Below, piece by piece: positions 51,113 through 59,285 of a DNA stretch of 64,000 nt. This DNA comes from Sulfopaludibacter sp963815475. GTDB lineage: Bacteria > Acidobacteriota > Terriglobia > Bryobacterales > Bryobacteraceae. The notes under the pieces were generated by a model that saw only the letters and a list, made by a program, of their open reading frames with translations, searched no databases and was not told the DNA's origin. How positions within the stretch are numbered: the first letter of the stretch is position 1; each line of letters starts with the position of its first letter. Made by a program: the position numbers and the translations under genes. The DNA lies in contig CAWFHD010000003.1 of assembly GCA_963815475.1 (NCBI GenBank), forward strand, positions 4,402,001 to 4,466,000. The letters run 5' to 3'.

Positions 51113-53680
51113 ATGCGCCTCAATTTGTTATCTGTCTTCTCGCTTCGATCGTCGAATTCCCCGCTAATTTGCCTTGCCCTCGCTGTCGCAGTGATTATCC
51201 TGCTATTCGGCGACGTCATCTTCCTGCACACGTCTCTCGCACCTCTAGATTACGATCAAGGTATACTAGCCTCGTCCAAGGCTCAACCGCCGCCCAAATC
51301 TATGCTCCCTGAAAGACTGGGGCGTAGCATTATGGACTCGCAGGGAGACCTCTGGAGCGGTTCAGCACAATTCCAGCCTGCGCAGCGCTTTATGGCATTT
51401 TGCCTGCGTCAGCGGGAGTCGCCCTATTGGGATCCGTATTCCGCCACAGGCAATTTGGGCCCGGAAGCGTTGGCGGATCTAAAATTCGCGCCAGTAACGT
51501 TAGTTACTGCCCTCTTCGGCGGGAGCTCAACTGCGCTATCGTTCGTTCTTGTTGGCCTGTTTCTGATTGCAGCTTACAGTATTCTGCGAACGTTCACGCT
51601 TTATTTGGGCTCGTCTTTAGAAGCGGCACTAGCAGCGTGTGCAGTTTTCTTTCTGAACGGTTTTGCACTTGCCAATTTGAATCTCGCAATCGGCCAACCG
51701 TACTTCATTGCCCCGATTCTTCTCTATGCAATGCTGAGATTCGCAAATCAGCAGACTCCTTTAAATGCGTCGCTAGCCATTGCTGCGCATCTCGCTCTCT
51801 TCAGTACAACATTCACACCTACCGCCGTTCTCGCTTTGATTGTTGTCTACTGCGTCACGTTTAGCGCCGGGCTCGTACAATTCGGTCTCCGCGCCCGGAA
51901 ATTAGCCGTTCTGCATCTGGCTATTCCGGCGATTTCTCTTCTGTTACTTGGCTTCATGTACCTTCCCATAATCGACGCTTTCGGGACTTACTTGCTTACA
52001 ATCCAGGATTACAGTGCTCGTCGCACTCCAGGGATTAGCTTAATCAATCTGCTTTCTTTATTCACTCCAAAGCACTTTTGGGAATCCTATGTTGCAATGA
52101 AGCTACCCGCGACTGCGCCGCTGGGGCCGTACAACAAATATACATTTCACTTGGGAATCGTCGGGCCGCTGATTGCTGTTCATTCTCTGACGCGATTGAA
52201 ATTACGGACTGCGCCAGTTGTGATCGCCAGCACTGCGTGTCTTTCAGCCTCTCTAGGGCAGATTTTCGGCATATTCCCTTTTACACTGATCGACTCCCTT
52301 CCGTTTTTTAGTTTTGTGCAGAATGATTATTGGTTCTGTATGGCTTGTTTGTCCCTCATGATCCTCGTGGCCTATGGTTATGACGGACTATCCAATACTC
52401 ATTCTCTCAGCTACCCTTGCGTCTTGCTCATTGGCGCTATCGTAAGCTCCTTTTTCTTTCTCTACGGTTACCTGGGTGTATATGGTCGGCTCGTGACCGC
52501 GACCAATCTTTGGACTGAGCGATATATCGTGATCTTCTGGGTGATCTTGGCGGCGACCTCGATCATATTCGCGCTCATTCGATGGTCTCGTGTCACTACT
52601 TGGATGAAGCGCCTGCTGTTGATCTGCCTCATTGTTGAAGGCGTTTTCTATATGAACGGACTTCGTCCTGATCGTTCCGAAAGAGATGAACGCCTTCCAG
52701 ATTCAATCGTGTGGCTCAAGACTGAGATTGATCGGCATCCGGGTAGTCGAATCTTGAACATCGGACGCTTTGGCGTGTTTCCAAACTGGGGCAGTGCTTT
52801 ACAGATTCCTCAATTGGAACTGCTTTCGTTTGGTATCTCCTGGTACGAGAATTTCTTCCACCGATACATTGGCTCCGATCTCTTCTTGTCGGTGGGTGCG
52901 TCACCTGCCACCGCTACGTATCTATTTAGCGACACATCCCTTTCAGTAGTAGGTGTGCGGTATGTAGTTGTAGATGCCGGAAATCAACGTGCGCTCATGC
53001 GGCTTTCCGGACTGGGATACCAGATTGTAAGGCAGGATGGCCTTCGCCTTATTTACGAGAACCCACATGCCATGCCGCGTGTCTTCGCTGTACGTGACGT
53101 GTATACACTCAATGGGCTGCCATCAGATATAGGCGCAAATGCGATGCGTTCCGCGGCGACGACGGATCAGACTCTCCTCGCACAATTAAAACGATTGGGC
53201 GTTTCTCTCGATGAGGCAGTGAGACATTCCGCCAGCGATGTCGATTCGGCAGATTGGGTTCAACTAGCATCTTACCATCATGATCGAATTCAGGTTCGCT
53301 GTAACCTAAAAAACGCCGAGCTGCTCGTATTCACGGACAGCTGGAATCCTCGTTGGAGCGCTACAATCGATAAGAAACCGGCGTATATTGGTAAGGTTGA
53401 TGTAGCATTTCGAGGCATCGCTGTTGCCGCGGGGAAGCATGAAGTAGAGTTTACGTACTACCCTCCCTCACGGGTCGCAGGGCAGATTATTAGTTTCATC
53501 ACATTCATCGGATTAGTAACTGGTCTCTACTTCTGGCAAACATCGTTGCGAGCAAGAACTCTTGCGCCACCAATTGAGCCTCTCCCGGTGTGTGATGTCT
53601 CCCCGTCAAGCCACGCTCTTCCGACAGTCATACCAGATCCGCCCCGCCGCTCTAGGCGTCGTCGCAGATTGAGGATCTAA
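51113..53680 (+). CDS. YfhO-like multi-pass membrane protein
   Basis: About 855 residues. About 13 hydrophobic segments cover residues 15-530 (LICLALAVAVIILLFGDVIF; FVLVGLFLIAAYSILRTF; CVLLIGAIVSSFFFLYGYLG), and a soluble C-terminal domain follows (about 540-810; NIGRFGVFPNWGSALQI; VVDAGNQRALMRLSGLGYQ; FTDSWNPRWSATIDKKPAYIG). The WNPRW-type motif, the loop YDQGILASSKAQPPP and the membrane layout match the YfhO family, membrane glycosyltransferases of the GT-C type that use polyprenyl-phosphate sugars. The frame opens at TTG 51068; ATG 51113 is preferred because the TTG touches its ribosome site. Codon choice is A/T-richer than most neighbours. Probably decorates a surface polymer. Confidence 0.78.
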   Translation: MRLNLLSVFSLRSSNSPLICLALAVAVIILLFGDVIFLHTSLAPLDYDQGILASSKAQPPPKSMLPERLGRSIMDSQGDLWSGSAQFQPAQRFMAFCLRQRESPYWDPYSATGNLGPEALADLKFAPVTLVTALFGGSSTALSFVLVGLFLIAAYSILRTFTLYLGSSLEAALAACAVFFLNGFALANLNLAIGQPYFIAPILLYAMLRFANQQTPLNASLAIAAHLALFSTTFTPTAVLALIVVYCVTFSAGLVQFGLRARKLAVLHLAIPAISLLLLGFMYLPIIDAFGTYLLTIQDYSARRTPGISLINLLSLFTPKHFWESYVAMKLPATAPLGPYNKYTFHLGIVGPLIAVHSLTRLKLRTAPVVIASTACLSASLGQIFGIFPFTLIDSLPFFSFVQNDYWFCMACLSLMILVAYGYDGLSNTHSLSYPCVLLIGAIVSSFFFLYGYLGVYGRLVTATNLWTERYIVIFWVILAATSIIFALIRWSRVTTWMKRLLLICLIVEGVFYMNGLRPDRSERDERLPDSIVWLKTEIDRHPGSRILNIGRFGVFPNWGSALQIPQLELLSFGISWYENFFHRYIGSDLFLSVGASPATATYLFSDTSLSVVGVRYVVVDAGNQRALMRLSGLGYQIVRQDGLRLIYENPHAMPRVFAVRDVYTLNGLPSDIGANAMRSAATTDQTLLAQLKRLGVSLDEAVRHSASDVDSADWVQLASYHHDRIQVRCNLKNAELLVFTDSWNPRWSATIDKKPAYIGKVDVAFRGIAVAAGKHEVEFTYYPPSRVAGQIISFITFIGLVTGLYFWQTSLRARTLAPPIEPLPVCDVSPSSHALPTVIPDPPRRSRRRRRLRI

Positions 53681-53806
53681 TCGTGAAACGGAACGTTTGT
53701 TGTGCCCTTGCCGCTTCGATAGTGAAAAAGTTCTTTTACTCTGCCACAGGCCGAAGGACGGTCGTCTCAGACCTAATCTCCGAGCGGAGTACTAGGAGAG
53801 AATGAG

Positions 53807-54901
53807 GTGAACAAGGTCAAGCACGCGAATTCCTTCGACTTCGTGCGGCTGGTGGGGTCGCTGATGGTCTTGTATAGCCATTCCTTCGCGGTCGCCGGCT
53901 TACCAGAACCTGTCATCGGAGGATTCTGCTCTTACGGTAGCTTGGGGGTCTTCATCTTCTTCTCTATAAGCGGATACCTCGTCACGATGAGTTGGCTCTC
54001 GGACGCGAATGTGGTTCGATTTGCCGCTCGGCGTGCCCTGAGAATCTTTCCCGCTTTGGCTGCGGTGATCCTGTTATCCGCATTTGTGCTGGGGCCTATG
54101 GTGACTACGGCGCCGATCGGCGCTTATTTCCGGCACCCGGCCACGTATCGCTATCTTGAAACTATTGCGCTGTATATCAATTATTACCTTCCGGGATGTT
54201 TTGAACACGCGCCCCTTTCTGGCATCATGAACGGCTCTCTTTGGAGTTTGTCCCCTGAGGTCTTAATGTACGTTGCCCTCGCCGCGCTCGGCGCCGCGGC
54301 ATTAGTCGTACGGCGTGGATACATGCTGGTCTTTGGCGGTATTGTTGGCTTCGCGCAGCTGTATTTACTCCGTACAACTGCCTTAATCGTCCCATTGGTC
54401 CGCTGGACCATCCCGCCTTATCCGGCCCCTGTTCTTTTCTACGGAATGGAATTGCATCAGGTGATGCTGGTGGCACCGTATTTCTGGGCAGGGTGTCTCT
54501 TCTGGCTTTATCGGGAACACCTTAAACTGACCATGAACATGACCGTCGCGATGTTTATGCTCTTGGCACTCCTGCCGCCCGGAAACTGGATGTGGGTATG
54601 CTCGTGGTTCGCAATCCCCTATATCGTGTTGGCGTTCTGCACGCAGAGTGACCACCGATTTAGATTACCTGGTTGGCTCGGCGATCTGTCTTACGGCATC
54701 TATATCTATGCCTTTCCGATTCAGCAGACGGTCTACCTATACTGTCGGGCGAAGCTTTCAATCATGCAAATGATTGCGCTAAACACGATTCTCACCTTGA
54801 TCTGCTCATATTTATCCTGGCATCTGATCGAAAACCCCTTCCTTCGACTGAAGCCTAGACAGCGCAAGATCGGACCAGCTAAAGGGGATGGAAATAACTG
54901 A
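53807..54901 (+). CDS. Acyltransferase family 3 (OafA/YrhL-type)
   Basis: A 364-residue multi-pass membrane acyltransferase: FDFVRLVGSLMVLYSHSFAV (with the catalytic His), GSLGVFIFFSISGYLVTMSW, AARRALRIFPALAAVILLSA, NGSLWSLSPEVLMYVALAAL and a last helix ending HLIENPFLR, the family's C-terminal motif. It O-acylates sugars in surface glycans using periplasmic or cytosolic acyl donors. GTG 53807 follows a purine-rich AGGAGAATGAG and gives the family start. It lies 126 bases after the YfhO-like gene, same strand, likely the same transcription unit. Confidence 0.9.
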   Translation: MNKVKHANSFDFVRLVGSLMVLYSHSFAVAGLPEPVIGGFCSYGSLGVFIFFSISGYLVTMSWLSDANVVRFAARRALRIFPALAAVILLSAFVLGPMVTTAPIGAYFRHPATYRYLETIALYINYYLPGCFEHAPLSGIMNGSLWSLSPEVLMYVALAALGAAALVVRRGYMLVFGGIVGFAQLYLLRTTALIVPLVRWTIPPYPAPVLFYGMELHQVMLVAPYFWAGCLFWLYREHLKLTMNMTVAMFMLLALLPPGNWMWVCSWFAIPYIVLAFCTQSDHRFRLPGWLGDLSYGIYIYAFPIQQTVYLYCRAKLSIMQMIALNTILTLICSYLSWHLIENPFLRLKPRQRKIGPAKGDGNN

Positions 54902-54939
54902 TACTGCCGACGTCCACCCAAGAGTTATCCACGCCGTCC

Positions 54940-55797
54940 CTACTGACGCGTCCGGCGTAGCCAGAGGCTTCCACCGCCGCCGTATTTTGGGAAGCGAGGA
55001 AATATTGCGGCGGTCTCAGCGCTATGGCGGGTGGACATGAAATATGAAGCCCAGATTATCTCGAAGACATCGTTGAACTGCAGGAAAGCTCGGACGAAGT
55101 ATTGCTCGTTCCAATTACGTCCCTCTTCTATGGCCCACCGCTGGGGATAGTCATCCGGCAAAAATATGTCGTGGACGTGAACCAACACGCCGGGTCGTAG
55201 TCTGGGCAATATCTCAAAGAAAAGGTGATTTACGTCGCTTCCTGTCTTGGCTACATGAGAAGTATCGATAAAGAGGACATCATTCGGACCCAGTTGATCG
55301 AAAGAAGATGTGGGCGCCTGCTGAATCTTGCTTCGGATCAACTTAGTTATTCCGGGCACGCCGTCGATCAGGAATTGCCTGGGATAAGGCTCGATGCACG
55401 TGAACTCCATGCCCCCCGACCGAAAACGGCGATTGACTTCCGCCGTTATCAGGGAAGAAAAGCCTGAACCTACCTCCACTACGCAACCAGGCCGGAAGTG
55501 TCGAAGCATACAGAATAATACTTCTGCATCGAGGCAGGGGAACTGATCGTTGCCGTAGAAATAGCGGGGCGGGTTCTCGCCGGAGTCTTCTTTTGGAAAC
55601 GATATCTCCTGCACAAACGGAGCCAGGGCGACGTTCATGAGCGACAGTTGCGCCGTGGCATCCATTGCAACCCCGGGCATCTCCGTCGACGTGGGCCCAG
55701 GCCAGAGTTCTGCCTCACGCTCTCGGAGTTCAACAGGGTCGCAGATTGGCGAATAGAAGTGGCCGATAGGAAATAGCAGGGGTATCTTGGGCTCCAT
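54940..55797 (-). CDS. Class I SAM-dependent methyltransferase (Methyltransf_24-like)
   Basis: A 285-residue soluble enzyme: GCVVEVGSGFSSLITAEVNR is the SAM-binding glycine loop, FTCIEPYPRQFLI the acidic ribose-binding end of strand two, NDVLFIDTSHVAKTGSDVNH the motif with the likely metal/active Asp and His, and GVLVHVHDIFLPDDYP the following strand. Sugar- or polyketide-modifying enzymes have this layout. It is convergent with the acyltransferase and forms the end of a leftward run of glycan genes. Acceptor not determinable. Confidence 0.85.
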   Translation of the reverse strand: MEPKIPLLFPIGHFYSPICDPVELREREAELWPGPTSTEMPGVAMDATAQLSLMNVALAPFVQEISFPKEDSGENPPRYFYGNDQFPCLDAEVLFCMLRHFRPGCVVEVGSGFSSLITAEVNRRFRSGGMEFTCIEPYPRQFLIDGVPGITKLIRSKIQQAPTSSFDQLGPNDVLFIDTSHVAKTGSDVNHLFFEILPRLRPGVLVHVHDIFLPDDYPQRWAIEEGRNWNEQYFVRAFLQFNDVFEIIWASYFMSTRHSAETAAIFPRFPKYGGGGSLWLRRTRQ

Positions 55798-55834
55798 TAG
55801 TTATCTCGTCGATTCCAGACTGCCCACACGTGTT

Positions 55835-57409
55835 TTACCATCGCGGCGTATTAGCTAGCTGCCACAAAAAGGGGCTGTTCCCTTCTGTATTATTCATGAC
55901 TTCCTGCAGGAACGTCGCCAAGGACAAGTGCCATCCGCTCCTGTCTTTCTGTGTGACCGTATTCTCGTCGCCTCGAATGGAGACCGACGAAATCTCGCTA
56001 TCCAGGACACCCACTTCAACCCGTGCGGCCGTTAGCGCCAGCAAAAGGAGAAAGTAGTCCTCATTATAATCCCCGAGCGCCTGAACTTTGGAAATCCGCT
56101 CCTGCATAAGGACGACGGGAAGAACCATGCTACAGATCGGGACAAGGTTGAGGCCTTTGAGAACTCTAAAAACGTCTCCGGGCTGATGAGTGGACGAGTG
56201 TTGCGCGCGCGTTAATTCCAAGGCTCGGGCGCCCGCGCGCCATGTTTCCTGGATCACGGCTGAAGCTCCTACAATCACCAAGGGCGCTCCCGCCACGAGT
56301 GAGCGCCCCAGGGCCGGCCCAGCAGCGGCATTCACAAAATCATCGTCATCGACAAACCAAATGTAATCCGTCTCGGCGCGCTCAAGGGCGGCCAGCAGCA
56401 GGTCGGTTCGACTATATCGATTCGGGCGGATTTCGTGGTACCAGCATTCCAAGGCGGCTCCGGGATGTGTCTGCTGAAGCCTCTGCACCTCAGGAGTGAC
56501 AGCATCCCCGACCGCATCCGTGATCAGCCTGACCTCGACACGAGCGAACGGGCAAGCATGCTGCCGGAAAGCCCCAAAGGACAACACGGTCCGTTCGAGC
56601 ATCTCCAGCCTCCCAAACTGCGTGCGGCAGCAGATGGTTAGCGAAGGCCGCCGTATGGCGAGCGACGGTTCCAGACACTTGTCATAAAGATCCAGGATAT
56701 CCTGCTGCGCTGTGTTTGCCCACGGTTCCGACACGTACCGGTAATCGACGATTTCGCTCAGGTCGAGGATGCCATCAGGGGTGGCAATATGGTGATTCAG
56801 GAACGAGGCACGGTAATATTTCTGGAATCCGGGATCCGCATCCAGAGACTCCTCATCTTCAACTTCCGTACCGGTCCGCATAGCCACTAAGTGAGGGCTG
56901 ACTGCCATTAGGGACCCGTTTTGCAGACACTCTAGGGATAACAGAACCCCTGGCCGGCGGTGTTTGAGTAGAGGAGCAAGGGCTTTGTGGCCTTTCAGCA
57001 CCGAAGGATTCACCAGTAACACGCTGTCGTCCAAGGAAATCACCGGATGCGCGCAGACCGCAGTTTGCAGCCCCCCCGAACTCATATCATATGAATAGTC
57101 ATAGAGACGCTGCCCGTCCCACCGCATTCCCCGATTCCCGCATAGTGCCCAGTTTGGAAACCGTGAGTTCAGCTCTTCAATCAGGAGATCCAGGTGGGCT
57201 GACATGCCACGCCCTAGCCAGTTCGTCTCGCTGCACACGAGGAACGGCCGCCTGGCCGATAAAGCCAGTTGCCGGATAGTCTCAATCGCTGAGGCTGTGA
57301 CTAGCGGATTTACGTCCAGATCACGATATAAGTCCGCAACCGCTTCCCACCTCCTGACTGACGTAGCCGAGGTGCATAATACGTGTAAATGGAATTTCCC
57401 GTCCACCAT
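55835..57409 (-). CDS. Glycosyltransferase-like protein with C-terminal GT-A domain
   Basis: A 524-residue protein. The N-terminal half (about 1-260) is unfamiliar: LHVLCTSATSVRRWEAVADLY, FLVCSETNWLGRGMSAHLD and WALCGNRGMRWDGQRLYDYS suggest a Rossmann-like domain. The C-terminal half (about 265-490) fits a GT2-like fold: LTICCRTQFGRLEMLERTVLSF, then DYIWFVDDDDFVNAAAG, the metal-binding DxD region, and ALGDYNEDYFLLLLAL, a likely catalytic-acid region. Starts directly after the stop of the repeat-bearing GT2, with which it is surely co-transcribed. Sugar specificity unknown. Confidence 0.75.
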   Translation of the reverse strand: MVDGKFHLHVLCTSATSVRRWEAVADLYRDLDVNPLVTASAIETIRQLALSARRPFLVCSETNWLGRGMSAHLDLLIEELNSRFPNWALCGNRGMRWDGQRLYDYSYDMSSGGLQTAVCAHPVISLDDSVLLVNPSVLKGHKALAPLLKHRRPGVLLSLECLQNGSLMAVSPHLVAMRTGTEVEDEESLDADPGFQKYYRASFLNHHIATPDGILDLSEIVDYRYVSEPWANTAQQDILDLYDKCLEPSLAIRRPSLTICCRTQFGRLEMLERTVLSFGAFRQHACPFARVEVRLITDAVGDAVTPEVQRLQQTHPGAALECWYHEIRPNRYSRTDLLLAALERAETDYIWFVDDDDFVNAAAGPALGRSLVAGAPLVIVGASAVIQETWRAGARALELTRAQHSSTHQPGDVFRVLKGLNLVPICSMVLPVVLMQERISKVQALGDYNEDYFLLLLALTAARVEVGVLDSEISSVSIRGDENTVTQKDRSGWHLSLATFLQEVMNNTEGNSPFLWQLANTPRW

Positions 57410-59185
57410 TCAAGTCCGCCGGAGCTGATGATATAAGTTCAAGCCCAGGATCTTAACTTTATCGGCGTAAAATGCATCCCGAACTTCCACTCGTTGGACG
57501 TCGCCACGCAATTGCAAGTAGCTCTCTTCGACTCGTGCACGCAAGCTCGATGGCAATCGGGATTCCTCAATCCACCGCCAAGCCGCGTCCTCTCCGGCCT
57601 CGCCGAAGAACTTGTAGGCAATCAATAGAAAGTTCCGAATACTGAAAAAATGCTCGTAATAGAATCGCGTCGAGCGGTATGACAACAGCCCTGTGAAATG
57701 CGCGCAGATCGCCCTTGGCTCATAAACAACCGGCATGTCATGAAGCCAGCAGCGCCAACTGAGGTCAACGTCCTCGTTATAGAGGAAGTAATGCGGATCA
57801 AATCCGTTCAATTGCTCGAACGCCCGGCTGGCGATTAGGACGAATGCGCCGCTTGCCCACGGAGTCCAGCCGGTAGCGGGGTCATATTCCTTGGGATGCT
57901 CGGATGGCCACTGCCGCGCTTCCACCAGAGCGGCGTTCCGCTCGCAAAAAGTCTCGAGGAGCTGATCGATGCATCCAGGCATTGGCGTGGCATCCGGATT
58001 GATCAGCAGAAAACAGCTTTTCGGCGAGACTCGTCGGAATAGATAGTTCACGGCCTCTCCGAAGCCGATATGCCGGTCCTCTCGTTGGGCCGACCAATCC
58101 GTGACTGCCGATAGTGCCCTTTCAGAAAACGCCTGAGCTGAGGGTGACAGCAACGGTCGGGAATGCCGGTAATTGACAGTATGAAGGTGGATTCTGGTAC
58201 GGCAACACTGCGCGGCCAATGCAGGAATTAATTCGGACTCTATGAACGGTACGTTGGAGCTTCCATAGACGACGAATACGGAGAGGTCCGGTCCGGCAAA
58301 TGAGTTTTGACATACCTCCTGGGGCTTACGCGCCGGCGCCGTGGGAGCGAGCCGCAGCCCATGTTCTGCGCCGACTCGCGGTTGGAGTCGACCGCGGCCC
58401 GGACGGGGATATCCGGGGTGTGGATCGTAGGCGCCCCGTTCCAGCCCTGTCACATAGTGGATCAGGGGATTCAAACCGTTCGAGACACTGGAGGGATACT
58501 GCTGCGTATAATACGCAGCATTGAAGCTCCGATTCGGGTTTAAGCCCCGTGTGCCGCCATCGAGGACATAATGGACCAGAGAGTTCAGCCCCGACCCTTT
58601 CGCTTCCGGATAACGGCGAACGTACCACCGGTTATCGAACAGTGCGTGAGGCTGCCGGCCCTCCGAACCGCCCCACTTCAGAAAATGGACTAACGGGTCG
58701 CATCCCGCGGCTTTCACGTCCGGATACGTGTTCAGATACCAGGCTGTATCGAAGAGGGGATGAGGATTTCGCCCTTCACGCCAACCAAATTGAATGTAGT
58801 GCTGCAACGGGTTGAGCCCACAAGAGGCGACATCCGGGTATTGCGACATGTACCATTCGGGGTCAAAGAGCGGATGCGGTTGTCGGCCCTCGAAGCCTCC
58901 CCAGAGAAGGAAATGCAGTAGTGGCGACCATCGGCTATTCGTGACATCAGAGTTATTTCCCAAATAGTACTTGGGGTCGAATAGAGGATGCGGTGACGTA
59001 AAGTTATTTCTATTTAGCAGGAACCGGAGCCGGGACCCCCACTTCCCGACGGATAAGCGCCCCTCCTTGCCACGGGCTTGCAAATCCCCGTCCTGCACGG
59101 GACAAATACCGCAGATTTCTGCGCCCAGCACCAAAAGCTGACGTGGGACGATTCCGGCCAAACGAATTCTACTGTTGCGGTTCAC
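57410..59185 (-). CDS. GT2 glycosyltransferase with five N-terminal PDV-type repeats
   Basis: A 591-residue protein. Residues about 60-270 (DNA about 58380-59010) hold five imperfect about 41-residue repeats: HPLFDPEWYMSQYPDVAS, GLNPLQHYIQFGWREGRNP and variants, the fourth and fifth more diverged (NSLVHYVLDGGTRGLNP; YTQQYPSSVSNGLNP). The GT2 domain follows (VFVVYGSSNVPFIESELIPAL; FLLINPDATPMPGCIDQLLE, where NPDA replaces the usual NDDV; PWASGAFVLIASRAFEQLNGFD; LYNEDVDLSWRCWL). It resembles rhamnosyltransferase-type enzymes. One more copy of the repeat ends the TylF protein at 47605. The repeats may bind glycan or tether pathway proteins (inference). Confidence 0.87.
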   Translation of the reverse strand: MNRNSRIRLAGIVPRQLLVLGAEICGICPVQDGDLQARGKEGRLSVGKWGSRLRFLLNRNNFTSPHPLFDPKYYLGNNSDVTNSRWSPLLHFLLWGGFEGRQPHPLFDPEWYMSQYPDVASCGLNPLQHYIQFGWREGRNPHPLFDTAWYLNTYPDVKAAGCDPLVHFLKWGGSEGRQPHALFDNRWYVRRYPEAKGSGLNSLVHYVLDGGTRGLNPNRSFNAAYYTQQYPSSVSNGLNPLIHYVTGLERGAYDPHPGYPRPGRGRLQPRVGAEHGLRLAPTAPARKPQEVCQNSFAGPDLSVFVVYGSSNVPFIESELIPALAAQCCRTRIHLHTVNYRHSRPLLSPSAQAFSERALSAVTDWSAQREDRHIGFGEAVNYLFRRVSPKSCFLLINPDATPMPGCIDQLLETFCERNAALVEARQWPSEHPKEYDPATGWTPWASGAFVLIASRAFEQLNGFDPHYFLYNEDVDLSWRCWLHDMPVVYEPRAICAHFTGLLSYRSTRFYYEHFFSIRNFLLIAYKFFGEAGEDAAWRWIEESRLPSSLRARVEESYLQLRGDVQRVEVRDAFYADKVKILGLNLYHQLRRT

Positions 59186-59285
59186 TGTTAGCGTGCACCA
59201 TTCGGTAAAGAGAGAAGATCTGTCCTTTTAGAATTTAAATGATATCTCAGGAATTCACTGACCGCTAGTTTGCCAACCCAAGAAT

